Source of the DNA: Lachnospiraceae bacterium
GTDB lineage: Bacteria; Bacillota; Clostridia; Lachnospirales; Lachnospiraceae
Reading direction: 5' to 3'
Length of the DNA: 64,000 nt
Assembly: GCA_017439675.1 (NCBI GenBank)
Contig: JAFSIQ010000044.1
Coordinates: forward strand, 62,001 to 126,000
A program made the translations under genes and the position numbers. Below the pieces are notes generated by a model. The model saw only the letters and a program-made list of their open reading frames with translations, ran no database searches and was not told where the DNA came from. Shown here piece by piece: positions 25,465-35,070 of this stretch; positions within the stretch are counted from its first letter, which is position 1, and the number at the start of each line of letters is the position of its first letter.

Positions 25465-26241
25465 ATGGCATATGATTATGAAAATTTCAAACAAGATGTA
25501 TATAAGTTGACCAACATCAATTTGTCTATGTATAAGGAACGACAGATGAAACGACGTATTGAGTCGCTGATGAATCGAAAAGGCTATACTACCTTTGATA
25601 CATATTTTCAGGCGATGAAGAAAGATGATTCCTTATTGCGTTCCTTTGTAAGCTATCTAACAATCAATGTTTCGGAGTTTTATCGTAATCCGAAGCAATG
25701 GGAAGTGTTTGAGGAACAGATGATTCCGTATTTGAAGAGTCAATTTGGCAATAAGGTTAATATATGGAGTGCAGCTTGTTCCACTGGAGATGAACCATAT
25801 ACGATTGCTATGTTACTAGCAAAGCATTTTCCAATCAACCAGATAAAGGTTCTAGCGACGGATATAGATGACGACGTGTTGGCAATTGCGCAAACAGGTT
25901 ATTATCAAGCGAGAAGCTTAGAACGATTACCGAAAGAATTACTCGCAAAACATTTTACTAAGAGTGGCACGGGTTATCAAATCAATGATGATATCAAACA
26001 TTGTGTGGAATTTAAGAAGCATAATTTGTTGGAGGATAAGTATCCGACAGGAATGCATATGATTGTGTGTCGCAATGTTGTAATCTATTTTACGGATGAA
26101 GCAAAAGACGATGTTTATTCAAAGTTCCATCAAACGTTGGCGGACAAGGGAATGCTGTTTATTGGCAGTACAGAACAGATTATTCATGCAAAAGAAATCG
26201 GATTCGAGTCAACTAACTCCTTTTTTTACAAGAAGGTATAA
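25465..26241 (+). CDS. cheR: Chemotaxis protein methyltransferase CheR
   Basis: A 258-residue SAM-dependent methyltransferase that methylates glutamates of chemoreceptors. The start is the ATG behind GGGGGA. The N-terminal helical CheR domain ('MKRRIESLMNRKGYTTFDTYF...SYLTINVSEFYRNPKQW') and the catalytic domain ('NIWSAACSTGDEPYTIAMLL', 'VLATDIDDDVLAIAQTGYY', 'DMIVCRNVVIYF'-type motif) are complete. No other chemotaxis or flagellar gene is nearby, so it is an orphan; it may serve receptors elsewhere or have another target. Confidence 0.93.
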   Translation: MAYDYENFKQDVYKLTNINLSMYKERQMKRRIESLMNRKGYTTFDTYFQAMKKDDSLLRSFVSYLTINVSEFYRNPKQWEVFEEQMIPYLKSQFGNKVNIWSAACSTGDEPYTIAMLLAKHFPINQIKVLATDIDDDVLAIAQTGYYQARSLERLPKELLAKHFTKSGTGYQINDDIKHCVEFKKHNLLEDKYPTGMHMIVCRNVVIYFTDEAKDDVYSKFHQTLADKGMLFIGSTEQIIHAKEIGFESTNSFFYKKV

Positions 26242-26266
26242 TGTTAGTTGAGTTGCGGAGCAGTAT

Positions 26267-26304
26267 AAAACACTATCCCGTGATGATATTGGGATAGTGT
26301 TTTT
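26267..26304. terminator. Bidirectional terminator between cheR and the exonuclease gene
   Basis: AAAACACTATCCC (26267-26279) and GGGATAGTGTTTTT (26291-26304) form a stem with a T run on the + strand and an A tract that gives a T run on the - strand; it lies between two convergent genes. Confidence 0.9.
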
Positions 26305-26311
26305 ATATTGA

Positions 26312-27409
26312 TTATTTGGAGTTGATAAATTTGGCTAAAACAGCCCGTACATATCGTTCAATTCCTTCTATATCTGCTTGTTGTAAAGAAGAGAGAAGTT
26401 GATATCGTTCTTTTTCCTTTCGGTCTTTGGCAAACTGTTCCGGATGTTCTGATTCAAAACAAGGTATAAAGATATCTCGCCTTTTAATATAACAGGTATC
26501 CCTAGTGGCTTTTACACGATTCGAAGAGGAAACATAGGATGCAACACTTTTATGGATTGCATAGTCCTCTAGGGGTAAATAATAGTAGTTTTTATAATCC
26601 CCATAATAATACTTTAAAGTGTCTTTCGTGATAGGGATTTGTAAAAGTGCTTTTTCACCCATGGCATTTAGGTAGAATCCGTTTTTGAAGATGGAAATTC
26701 GTTTTGGTAAATGACATTCTGGGTTTGTGTGCATGGTGAGATTCAGGGTGTCATTTTCTTTTTCGAAGGAAAATGACTTGATGGATAGTTGTTCAAAAAA
26801 GGCGGGGTAACATAAAATTTCACTTAGTTTTGGCATTCCTAGCAAATCATCACGGTTGTGCAACAATAAGTTATGTTCCGATAGTGCATCTTGCTTTACA
26901 ATAAATTTTTGGTAAACGGAAATCAGTTCTCCACCGTGAAAGCAGTCCGTTCGTTCGATTTCTAAAAACTCTTCAAGGTTCACCTGTTTCATATGCTCCA
27001 TGCAAAGAATTTCCTTGTAAGACCGGATGATTTTATAGATATCTAATTGCTGAAGCTTCAATACAGAAGATGTATCAATTTTTAGTAGTTCCCCTTTATT
27101 TTTTATGTAAGGCAAATCAAATCCATTTCCGTTGAAATGTACTAAATGTGTGTATTGCTTGCAAAACGTCACAAAGGCAGACAAAAGCTCAGCTTCGCTT
27201 TTTCCATCATCATTAAACCACTGACGGATGCAAATGTTGTCAGATTCATACCACAGCACACCAATCAGATATAATGTAGTGTGTTGTGCGAGAAATCCGG
27301 TGGTTTCAATATCAAAAAATAGTAGTCTGCTATCCGGGTAAAAATGCTGGTAATAGATGGGTATCCGGTTGGTATTATCACAAGAAATTTGATAGTTAAT
27401 TACTTTCAT
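26312..27409 (-). CDS. RNase H-like DEDD exonuclease-domain protein (YprB-like)
   Basis: A 365-residue protein read on the - strand from the ATG at 27409, which has AGAGGA eight bases upstream; an ATG ten codons earlier lacks a site. The exonuclease motifs are 'FFDIETTGF' (Exo I, Asp and Glu), 'HFNGNGFDLPYI' (Exo II) and 'HNRDDLLGM' (Exo III). This is the YprB-type ribonuclease H-like domain, of unknown nucleic-acid substrate. In Bacillus, yprB lies beside a helicase gene; none is here. The C-terminal third is rich in Tyr and Lys and not recognised. It is divergent from ruvA. Confidence 0.8.
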   Translation of the reverse strand: MKVINYQISCDNTNRIPIYYQHFYPDSRLLFFDIETTGFLAQHTTLYLIGVLWYESDNICIRQWFNDDGKSEAELLSAFVTFCKQYTHLVHFNGNGFDLPYIKNKGELLKIDTSSVLKLQQLDIYKIIRSYKEILCMEHMKQVNLEEFLEIERTDCFHGGELISVYQKFIVKQDALSEHNLLLHNRDDLLGMPKLSEILCYPAFFEQLSIKSFSFEKENDTLNLTMHTNPECHLPKRISIFKNGFYLNAMGEKALLQIPITKDTLKYYYGDYKNYYYLPLEDYAIHKSVASYVSSSNRVKATRDTCYIKRRDIFIPCFESEHPEQFAKDRKEKERYQLLSSLQQADIEGIERYVRAVLAKFINSK

Positions 27410-27538
27410 TATACAATTCCTCTTCTTTGTATTATCCATGTATATCAGTCATGGATGTAACTTTGGTAATCAGCTTTCAGTTATAAAATTTTAATCATAA
27501 CTTTCGTCTCTATAATAATAGCATAATAGAAAAGAATG

Positions 27539-27547
27539 TGCTATAAT
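27539..27547 (+). promoter_or_regulatory. Extended -10 promoter of ruvA
   Basis: TGCTATAAT (27539-27547), identical to the pnp extended -10, with no good -35. Another TATAAT lies at 27511-27516. The divergent 184-base region must also hold the promoter of the - strand exonuclease gene, which I could not place. Confidence 0.5.
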
Positions 27548-27592
27548 GTTCTTGCTTATCGAAGATTATATTATGAAAGCAGAGAGGTTTAT

Positions 27593-28207
27593 ATGATTGG
27601 TTATATAAAGGGTACAATAGAAGGAATTCTCCCTGATAGTATTCTTCTTGAAAATAACGGAATAGGCTATCGAATTTTGACATCTGGGATGGTGTTAGGT
27701 CACATTGAAGGTATCCATCAGGAGACCATGTTGTTTACATATCTGTATGTGAGAGAAGATGAGATGACTTTGTTTGGTTTTCCAACAACGGAGGAACTAG
27801 ACACCTTCAAATTATTGTTAGGAGTAAATGGCATTGGACCGAAAGCAGCATTGGCAATTCTTTCTGTGTTATCTGTTCGTGATTTATCTCTTGCCATTAT
27901 GGCAGAGGATACAAAGGCAATTACAAAGGCTAACGGAATTGGAACAAAGGGAGCCAATAGAGTTATTATGGAATTAAAGGATAAACTGTCAATAGATGAT
28001 TACTTAACTACAGAGAGTGGGTATGAAAATGATGGCGTATCCGCTACAAATGCGGTTAGTCATAATGGTATGGAGGATGCAGTGCTGGCTTTGGTAAGTC
28101 TTGGATATTCAGAATTTGAAGCAATGAAAGCGATTAAGCAGATTCCTGATGCAGAACAGATGGAATCGGAAGTGCTGTTGAAACAAGCGTTGAAGAAAAT
28201 GTTTTGA
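27593..28207 (+). CDS. ruvA: Holliday junction branch migration protein RuvA
   Basis: A 204-residue DNA-binding protein that holds four-way junctions for the RuvB motor. The start is the ATG behind GAGAGG, giving the usual 'MIGYIKGTI' beginning. OB domain first, then tandem helix-hairpin-helix motifs ('LLGVNGIGPKAALAILS' about 70-87 and 'ITKANGIGTKGANRVIMELKDKL' about 105-128), a flexible linker and a C-terminal three-helix domain ('DAVLALVSLGYSEFEAMKAI') that contacts RuvB. ruvB follows after 42 bases. Confidence 0.97.
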   Translation: MIGYIKGTIEGILPDSILLENNGIGYRILTSGMVLGHIEGIHQETMLFTYLYVREDEMTLFGFPTTEELDTFKLLLGVNGIGPKAALAILSVLSVRDLSLAIMAEDTKAITKANGIGTKGANRVIMELKDKLSIDDYLTTESGYENDGVSATNAVSHNGMEDAVLALVSLGYSEFEAMKAIKQIPDAEQMESEVLLKQALKKMF

Positions 28208-28249
28208 TGAAATAGGTTTTGTATAATATAATGAAATGAATGGTATAGT

Positions 28250-29260
28250 ATGATTGATAGAATGATTAGTACCCAGATAATGCCGGAGGATGTGAAGATT
28301 GAGAATAATCTAAGACCAACCATGTTGGCAGATTATATTGGGCAGGAAAAAGCAAAGAACAACTTAAAAGTATTTATAGAAGCAGCAAGGAACCGAGGTG
28401 AAGCCTTGGATCACGTGTTACTTTATGGACCACCAGGCCTAGGTAAAACAACCATGGCATCTATTATTGCCAATGAGATGGGAAGTCATCTAAAGATTAC
28501 CTCCGGTCCTGCGATTGAAAAACCAGGTGAATTGGCTGCAATCCTCAACAATTTGAATGAGAATGATGTGTTGTTTATTGATGAAATTCATCGTTTGAAT
28601 CGTCAAGTGGAAGAGGTATTGTATCCAGCTATGGAGGATTTTGCCATTGATATTATGATTGGTAAGGGGCAGGCGGCAAGAAGTATTCGCTTGGATTTAC
28701 CACATTTTACCTTGGTGGGTGCCACAACGAGAGCAGGAATGCTGACTGCACCACTGAGAGACCGCTTTGGTGTAGTGAATCGATTGGAATTTTACTCCAA
28801 AGAAGAGTTGGCAACTATTGTGGAACGCTCTGCCGATGTGCTGGGTATTACTATTGATAATAGAGGTGCTTTAGAAATTGCAAAACGCTCAAGAGGAACC
28901 CCTCGCCTGGCGAATCGGTTGTTAAAGCGTGTCAGAGATTTTGCAGAGGTTTCTTTTGAGGGACATATCAGCGAGGAAGTGGCAATTATGGCATTGAATC
29001 GTTTGGAGGTGGATTCATTTGGACTTGACCAGATTGACCGTAATATCATTTTAACTATGATAGAGAAATTCAGCGGAAAACCTGTGGGGTTAGATACGTT
29101 AGCCGCCGCCATTGGTGAAGATGCAGGAACGATTGAAGATGTATATGAACCGTATTTGATTCAGAATGGCTTGTTGTCCCGCACTCCGAGAGGGAGGGTT
29201 GCCACAGAGGTAGCGTATCGACATTTTGGATTAGAACACTTATTAGATAAAGGAGAGTAG
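28250..29260 (+). CDS. ruvB: Holliday junction helicase motor RuvB
   Basis: A 336-residue AAA+ ATPase driving branch migration. '[19 protein letters not shown]' and Walker A '[22 protein letters not shown]' are at the start, Walker B '[12 protein letters not shown]' and '[17 protein letters not shown]' (sensor 1 and arginine finger region) follow, and the C-terminal winged helix has '[26 protein letters not shown]'. It is paired with ruvA upstream and lies two bases before zapA. Confidence 0.98.
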   Translation: MIDRMISTQIMPEDVKIENNLRPTMLADYIGQEKAKNNLKVFIEAARNRGEALDHVLLYGPPGLGKTTMASIIANEMGSHLKITSGPAIEKPGELAAILNNLNENDVLFIDEIHRLNRQVEEVLYPAMEDFAIDIMIGKGQAARSIRLDLPHFTLVGATTRAGMLTAPLRDRFGVVNRLEFYSKEELATIVERSADVLGITIDNRGALEIAKRSRGTPRLANRLLKRVRDFAEVSFEGHISEEVAIMALNRLEVDSFGLDQIDRNIILTMIEKFSGKPVGLDTLAAAIGEDAGTIEDVYEPYLIQNGLLSRTPRGRVATEVAYRHFGLEHLLDKGE

Positions 29261-29262
29261 TT

Positions 29263-29664
29263 ATGGCAGATAAGAATGATATCCCTGTAGTGATTAATGG
29301 AAGAATCTATAATTTAAGCGGATATGAGGATACAGAGTATTTACAGGAAGTGGCGAATTACATGAACAGTAAGATTGCGGAGTGTAAGGCATCGGATGGT
29401 TTTCGCAGATTAAATGCAGAATATCAGAATATTTTACTTGCAATCAATATTGCAGATGATTATTTTAAGGTAAAGAATGAAACGGGTCAGTTAGTTGCAA
29501 AGGATGACGAGAAAGAAAAGCAGATTTATGATTTGCGTCATGAAGTGATTGAAACCCAGATTAAGTATGAATCTGCTATGCGTCTTGTTGAAGAGTATAA
29601 AGAGCAGATTAACGCATTACAAAGAGAGATTATCCAGATTAATGCAGAGAAGTCAAGACAGTAG
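29263..29664 (+). CDS. zapA: Cell division protein ZapA
   Basis: A 133-residue protein that bundles FtsZ filaments at the division site. The N-terminal 'VVINGRIYNLSGYEDTEYLQEVANYMNSKI' is the ZapA fold; a long coiled coil occupies about residues 70-130. It is translated right after ruvB, with AAAGGAGAG across the ruvB stop. Its position before a U32 peptidase gene is normal in Clostridia and Bacillus. Confidence 0.92.
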   Translation: MADKNDIPVVINGRIYNLSGYEDTEYLQEVANYMNSKIAECKASDGFRRLNAEYQNILLAINIADDYFKVKNETGQLVAKDDEKEKQIYDLRHEVIETQIKYESAMRLVEEYKEQINALQREIIQINAEKSRQ

Positions 29665-29697
29665 TGGAATGTATAGAAACAATTGCGAGGTAAGATA

Positions 29698-32064
29698 ATG
29701 AAACCAGAGATTTTAGCTCCGGCTGGCTCTATGGAAGCTATGAAGGCGGCTGTACATGCCGGAGCCAATGCGGTTTATCTAGGTGGTAATCGGTTCGGTG
29801 CCCGGGCCTATGCCAATAATTTTGATGAAACAGCATTGGTAGAAGCAATTGAATATTGTCATTTGTATGGTGTTAAGGTTTATTTGACTATTAACACCTT
29901 ATTTCGTAATGAGGAAATTTCAGAGTTGTTTGATTATTTGTGTCCCTTGTATGTTGCTGGATTAGACGCAGTTATCGTACAGGATTTTGGTGTGATGCGA
30001 TGCATCCATTTGTGGTTTCCGGATTTGCCAATTCATGCCTCTACGCAGATGACGATTACTACACCATATGCGTATAAATTGTTAAAGAATTATGGTGTCA
30101 CACGTATTGTTCCAGCAAGAGAATTATCCATGGATGAGATAAAGGATTTAAAACGAGGTAGCGATGTACCAGAGATTGAAGTTTTTGTACAGGGGGCACT
30201 CTGTTATTGTTATTCTGGTCAGTGTCTTATGAGTTCTGTTTTAGGAGGAAGAAGTGGAAACAGAGGACGATGTGCACAGACCTGTAGATTGCCCTATGCT
30301 CTGCTAGATGAGCAAGGGAACTCAATTTCTACAAAGGGCGATTACCTATTAAGTCCTAAGGATTTGTGTGGATTAGATGCAATACCAGATTTGATAGCAG
30401 CAGGTGTGGACTCCTTTAAGATTGAAGGAAGGATGAAACGTCCGGAATATGTGGCAGTGTGTGTGCGTGCCTATCGCAAAATGGTGGATGCGTGGTATGA
30501 GGGAACATTTTCAGATGCCTTAGTACAACATTATAAAAAAGAAATGGCACAGGTGTTTAACCGAGGAGGTTTTACCAAAGGATATTATTATCAGAAAAAC
30601 GGAAAGGATATGATGTCGATTAAACATCCGGGTGATATTGGCGTTTGTATCGGGAAGATTGTATCCATTCAAAAAAATCGGATTTCTATAGCGTTAAAAG
30701 AATCTGTTTCTAAGGGGGATATTTTGATTCCAGATGGAGAAAAGGATAATGTAACCCTTACAAGTAATGTGGATGGCAATGAAGGCGCAGTCGTTGTGTT
30801 AAATGCACCAAAGACAGGAAAACTCCACAAAGGGCAGATGGTATATCGAACTTGGAGAGCGACTTTAATGCAGGAATTATCAGAATATGTTACTACGCAG
30901 AAAATGATTCCAATTAAAGGAAGACTTTTTCTTCATACTGGTGAACAGGCAAAGCTTTCCTTAAAGGTTTCGCTGAACGAAATGTGTTATGAGATATGTT
31001 GTTGTGGAGAAACGGTTTTGCCTGCATCCAATAAACCGTTAACAATAGAGACGGTTGAAGATAAGATCGGAAAGCTTGGAAACACAAGATATTATTTTGA
31101 CGAGCTTGAGTTTGATATCAGTGAAGACGCATTTTATCCACTAAAAGCGTTAAAGGATTTGCGTAGAAGGGCACTTTTGGAATTGGAACAAAGGATTCTT
31201 TCTTCATGCAGGAGAGCTTTGGTTGAAAAACAGCCAGTGCCTGAGATTGATACCACCCAGAGTGAGAGCTATGCCGAAAAAACGGTTATGGTTTCTACTG
31301 CGGAACAATATGATGTAGTCAAACAATTTGGTTGTTTTGACAAAATATATTTGGATGTGCAGTATTTTTCTGATGCGTGGCTTTGGGATGCTATAGAGAG
31401 TGATAAGAATAGAGCACTCGGGATTGTATTGCCACCGATTTTGCGAAAAAGTTATTTGAAACAAATCGAGGATATGATAACCAAATTGCAAGAAAAAGAA
31501 ATACAAGTGGCGATGGTGGTACGCAATGTGGATGAATTATCCATGTTGAGGCAGTTTGGTTATTTGGGACGGGTGATTGCGGATTATAGTCTATATACCA
31601 TGAATGACCAATCTAGAGAGTTTATAAGGGATTTATTTGAGAATGCAGTTATTACCCTTCCGGTGGAATTAAATGAGCAACAACTGAAAAAACTAAAAAG
31701 AGTATGTGATAATTCTGAAATGGAAGTATACGGATACCAACAGTTAATGGTAAGCGGTCAGTGTTTGCAAAACACAACCAATGTGTGTAACAGGAAAGGT
31801 TCTCGTTTTGTCATGCAGGATCGATATCTTAAGAATTTCTTCATTTTCTCAATATGTAAATACTGTTATAATCTGATATATAACGGAATTCCTACCGTGT
31901 TGTATGATTTGACAGATAGAGATTGGTTGCAGGATGTGTCGAAGCGGTTTCATTTTACAAAAGAAAGCAGAGAAGAGGTTTGCTCAATACTCGATGCATT
32001 TCAGAAAGGTGAGATGATTGATTGTGAGAGAACCAGAGGACATTACAAACGTGGAGTGGAGTAG
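29698..32064 (+). CDS. U32 family peptidase-like protein with DUF3656
   Basis: A 788-residue protein starting at the ATG behind GAGGT. The N-terminal U32 domain begins 'PEILAPAGSMEAMKAAVHAGANAVYLGG', with the family motif 'FVQGALCYCYSGQCLMSSVLGGRSGNRGRCAQ-CRLPY' (about 160-195), whose cysteines are thought to hold an iron-sulfur cluster, and 'SFKIEGRMKRPEYVA'. The central DUF3656 region and C-terminal half are longer than in the 400-residue members. Relatives hydroxylate 23S rRNA (RlhA) or tRNA (TrhP) rather than cutting peptides, so an RNA-modifying role is likely though unproven. Adjacent to zapA, as in many Firmicutes. Confidence 0.88.
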   Translation: MKPEILAPAGSMEAMKAAVHAGANAVYLGGNRFGARAYANNFDETALVEAIEYCHLYGVKVYLTINTLFRNEEISELFDYLCPLYVAGLDAVIVQDFGVMRCIHLWFPDLPIHASTQMTITTPYAYKLLKNYGVTRIVPARELSMDEIKDLKRGSDVPEIEVFVQGALCYCYSGQCLMSSVLGGRSGNRGRCAQTCRLPYALLDEQGNSISTKGDYLLSPKDLCGLDAIPDLIAAGVDSFKIEGRMKRPEYVAVCVRAYRKMVDAWYEGTFSDALVQHYKKEMAQVFNRGGFTKGYYYQKNGKDMMSIKHPGDIGVCIGKIVSIQKNRISIALKESVSKGDILIPDGEKDNVTLTSNVDGNEGAVVVLNAPKTGKLHKGQMVYRTWRATLMQELSEYVTTQKMIPIKGRLFLHTGEQAKLSLKVSLNEMCYEICCCGETVLPASNKPLTIETVEDKIGKLGNTRYYFDELEFDISEDAFYPLKALKDLRRRALLELEQRILSSCRRALVEKQPVPEIDTTQSESYAEKTVMVSTAEQYDVVKQFGCFDKIYLDVQYFSDAWLWDAIESDKNRALGIVLPPILRKSYLKQIEDMITKLQEKEIQVAMVVRNVDELSMLRQFGYLGRVIADYSLYTMNDQSREFIRDLFENAVITLPVELNEQQLKKLKRVCDNSEMEVYGYQQLMVSGQCLQNTTNVCNRKGSRFVMQDRYLKNFFIFSICKYCYNLIYNGIPTVLYDLTDRDWLQDVSKRFHFTKESREEVCSILDAFQKGEMIDCERTRGHYKRGVE

Positions 32065-33450
32065 ATGGCTAGCATTATTATGAATGTATCAAAATATGTA
32101 ATTTTGATACTGATGGCTCTTTATACATTGTCTTGTTTTACAATATTTCAAGCAGATAGTGATGGAGAGAAAAGTAGAAAACTGAATAAGCAGATTATAT
32201 ATGTGTTTTTGATTCATTTCCTAAGTTATTTGACGTTGGCGTTAGATGATGCGGAGAATATTAAGAATATTGTAGTCTTTTATGGGGTGCAGATTTTTGT
32301 GGCCGTGCTTTATATGTATATCTATCATGTCATTTATCCGTACTCCTCAAGGGTGATTGCCAATAATATGAGTTTTTTGCTTTTGATTGGCTATACCATG
32401 TTGACGAGATTAGATTTTTCTTTGGCAAAGAAGCAGTTTATCATTGCCACAGCATCTCTGGTATTGGTATCTATTATTCCGTGGATTATGGACAGATATA
32501 AGAATCTTAGAAGATATGGAATTGCTTATGGTATTATAGGCATTCTTGCACTGAGTCTGGTTTTTGTTATTGGTGTGGAGCAGTATGGTTCCAGAAACTG
32601 GATTAGTCTGTTTGGAATTACGATTCAGCCGTCGGAATTTGTTAAGATTTTGTTTGTGTTCTTTATTGCTAGTATGCTTTCCAAACATAGAGATTTTAAG
32701 CAGGTGTGTGTGATAACCGGATTTGCCGGTGTACACATGGCGATTCTAGTGTTGGAAAAGGATTTGGGTGGTGCGCTCATTTTCTTTGTTATATTTATCT
32801 TCATGATTTATGTGGGAACTGGCAAACTTCGATATCTGCTTGCCTATATAACCGGTGGTGTTATGATGGTCTTATTGGCATTTGTTTTGTTTAAAGACAG
32901 ACTCTTTGACCATGTTATGATTCGTGTCAATGTGTGGAGAGACCCGTGGGCAGATATCAGTGGAGATGGATACCAGATTACCCAGTCTCTGTTTGCTATT
33001 GGCAGTGGTGGATATTTTGGTGCAGGTCTTACTAAAGGATCGCCGGATGTAATTCCTGTCAGTGAAAGCGATTTCATTTTTTCGGCTATTGCGGAGGAGT
33101 TTGGTGTACTGTTTGCCATGGCATTGTTATTGGTATGCTTTAGTTGTTTCATTTGTTTTATCAATATTGCCATGAAGGTGCGCAATCGATTTTATAAAAC
33201 CATGGCATTTGGATTTGCCATTTGTTATATGTTTCAGACATTTTTATCCATAGGTGGAGTGACGAAGTTTATCCCTTCAACGGGAGTAACGATACCGTTG
33301 GTGAGCTATGGAGGCAGTTCTGTACTAAGTTCTCTGGTGATGTTTTCAATTATGCAGGGAATCAGTACAATTGAGAATAAAGAGGCGAAAAAGATTGAAG
33401 AAGAGAGAAGAAACCTCGAAGAAGCCGCAAGAAAAGCGCAGAAGGCGTAA
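32065..33450 (+). CDS. SEDS peptidoglycan glycosyltransferase (FtsW/RodA/SpoVE family)
   Basis: A 461-residue membrane protein with about ten to twelve segments, starting directly after the U32 stop codon. SEDS proteins polymerise glycan strands from lipid II. Signatures include 'GSRNWISLFGITIQPSEFVKILFVFFIASML' and 'QSLFAIGSGGYFGAGLTKGSPDVIPVSESDFIFSAIAEEFG', with the catalytic Asp in the latter block, and 'GVTIPLVSYGGSSVLSSL' near the end. The C-terminus is a charged helical tail. Partnering with the overlapping penicillin-binding protein suggests a cognate synthase pair; FtsW, RodA and SpoVE cannot be told apart by eye. Confidence 0.93.
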   Translation: MASIIMNVSKYVILILMALYTLSCFTIFQADSDGEKSRKLNKQIIYVFLIHFLSYLTLALDDAENIKNIVVFYGVQIFVAVLYMYIYHVIYPYSSRVIANNMSFLLLIGYTMLTRLDFSLAKKQFIIATASLVLVSIIPWIMDRYKNLRRYGIAYGIIGILALSLVFVIGVEQYGSRNWISLFGITIQPSEFVKILFVFFIASMLSKHRDFKQVCVITGFAGVHMAILVLEKDLGGALIFFVIFIFMIYVGTGKLRYLLAYITGGVMMVLLAFVLFKDRLFDHVMIRVNVWRDPWADISGDGYQITQSLFAIGSGGYFGAGLTKGSPDVIPVSESDFIFSAIAEEFGVLFAMALLLVCFSCFICFINIAMKVRNRFYKTMAFGFAICYMFQTFLSIGGVTKFIPSTGVTIPLVSYGGSSVLSSLVMFSIMQGISTIENKEAKKIEEERRNLEEAARKAQKA

Positions 33451-34918
33451 GAAGGATGAGCAGCAGCTTACTCCCGAGCAACAGGCGTTTTTGGAACGGG
33501 AAGAAAAAATCGAGAAAATCAATGAAAAACTGAATAGACCAGTGCTAGGAATAACCTATCTGTTTGCTTTCTTGATTATTGGGCTGATGGGCTATATCTT
33601 GCATTTCATGATTGTGGAAAAAGATCAGGTTATTGCAAATGCTGCTAATAGTCGATTGGATAAGTATGCGGCAAATGTGAACCGGGGCGATATTATGACC
33701 AGTGATGGAAAAGTGGTGGCTACGAACAAAGGTGATAACAGATACTATCCATATGACAATCTCTTTGCTCATGCAGTGGGATATTCTGAATATTCCAAAG
33801 CAGGAATTGAACTGATAGGAACCTATTATCTGTCTGACAGTAATGCGAATGTATTTGAGAAGTTTGTGAATACCTTAAGAGAAGAGAAAAATGAAGGAGA
33901 TACGGTCGTTGCAACCTTGGATTATGATTTGCAAAAAACTGCATATGATGCACTTGGAAATGCAGACGGAGCGGTAGTTGTAATGGAACCGGATACCGGT
34001 AAGATTCTTGCTATGGTTTCTAAGCCAGACTTCAATCCTAATGATATTGATGCTGTGTGGGAAGAGGCTAATCGGGAAGGTTCTGAAAGCTCTGTATTGT
34101 TGAATAGAGCTAGCCAAGGTTTGTATCCACCGGGTTCTACATTTAAGGTGTTGACTACACTTTCCTATATGCGACAAAACCCAATTGAGTATAAGCGTTA
34201 CAGCTACGATTGTTCCTTGCAGGAAAGTATTTTTAACGGTGTATCTGTACATTGCTATAATCACAAGACCCATGGAGAACAGGATTTGTCGTCAGCTCTT
34301 GCTAATTCCTGCAATCAGGCATATGCAGACATTGGTACTCAATTAGACGTGGAAGCGTGGAGAGATACTCTGGAGGAATTTCTGTTTAACAAGTCACTTC
34401 CCTATACAGATGCAAGTGCTACTAGCCGATTCTATTTAGAAGGTGATACGGATAAAGGATATATTCCACAGACGGCATTCGGACAGGGCGATACTCTGAT
34501 TTCACCATTGCACAATGCCATGATTATGGCTACCATAGCCAATGGTGGTTTGATGATGAAACCGTATATGATTGACAGTGTTGAGAATTATAAGGGTGCG
34601 AGAATTAAGAAATTTTCTCCGTCCTCTTATGCGACGCTTATGACTGCAAGGGAAGTAGAGATTCTCACCTCTTATCTTCAAAAGGTGACGGAGGAGGGGA
34701 CTGCTGCGGATTATTTTGATAGTGCCGATTATCGGGTTGCCGGAAAGACTGGAACTGCGGAATATGCCAATGGAGCTCATGATTATTCATGGTTTGTAGG
34801 CTTTAGCAGTGTGGAACATCCAGAGGTTGTGGTCAGTGTATTGGTGGAACAATCCGATGTGAATGGTGTAAAGGCCACTGCTGTAGCAAGGCAGGTTTTG
34901 GATGCATATTATCAGTGA
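33371..34918 (+). CDS. Penicillin-binding protein 2-like transpeptidase
   Basis: Up to 515 residues; a class B penicillin-binding protein crosslinking the glycan made by its SEDS partner. The start is uncertain: TTG at 33371 or TTG at 33395 (AGAGG nine bases upstream), both inside the preceding gene. A very basic cytoplasmic tail is followed by one membrane segment ('GITYLFAFLIIGLMGYILHFMI', about 60-82), a short dimerisation domain and the transpeptidase domain with S-x-x-K in 'PGSTFKVL' (about 256), S-x-N in 'ANSCNQAY' (about 315) and 'AGKTGTAEY' (about 457). The N-terminal domain is smaller than in most PBP2s. Confidence 0.92.
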   Translation: MRIKRRKRLKKREETSKKPQEKRRRRKKDEQQLTPEQQAFLEREEKIEKINEKLNRPVLGITYLFAFLIIGLMGYILHFMIVEKDQVIANAANSRLDKYAANVNRGDIMTSDGKVVATNKGDNRYYPYDNLFAHAVGYSEYSKAGIELIGTYYLSDSNANVFEKFVNTLREEKNEGDTVVATLDYDLQKTAYDALGNADGAVVVMEPDTGKILAMVSKPDFNPNDIDAVWEEANREGSESSVLLNRASQGLYPPGSTFKVLTTLSYMRQNPIEYKRYSYDCSLQESIFNGVSVHCYNHKTHGEQDLSSALANSCNQAYADIGTQLDVEAWRDTLEEFLFNKSLPYTDASATSRFYLEGDTDKGYIPQTAFGQGDTLISPLHNAMIMATIANGGLMMKPYMIDSVENYKGARIKKFSPSSYATLMTAREVEILTSYLQKVTEEGTAADYFDSADYRVAGKTGTAEYANGAHDYSWFVGFSSVEHPEVVVSVLVEQSDVNGVKATAVARQVLDAYYQ

Positions 34919-34977
34919 TGGAATCTTATAATAGAGAGTAGAATCATTTGTGATTTGCAAATAATTATAACTTTATC

Positions 34978-35006
34978 TTGCGTTTTCCCTTATTAGTTGC
35001 TATACT
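34978..35006 (+). promoter_or_regulatory. Promoter of the Nudix gene
   Basis: TTGCGT at 34978-34983, 17-base spacer ending in TGC, and TATACT at 35001-35006 (extended -10). Confidence 0.6.
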
Positions 35007-35070
35007 TTATTCAATTAACAGCACACCAATATGGTGGAACATTTTGTTTCACATGATAGGAGGAACAGCT

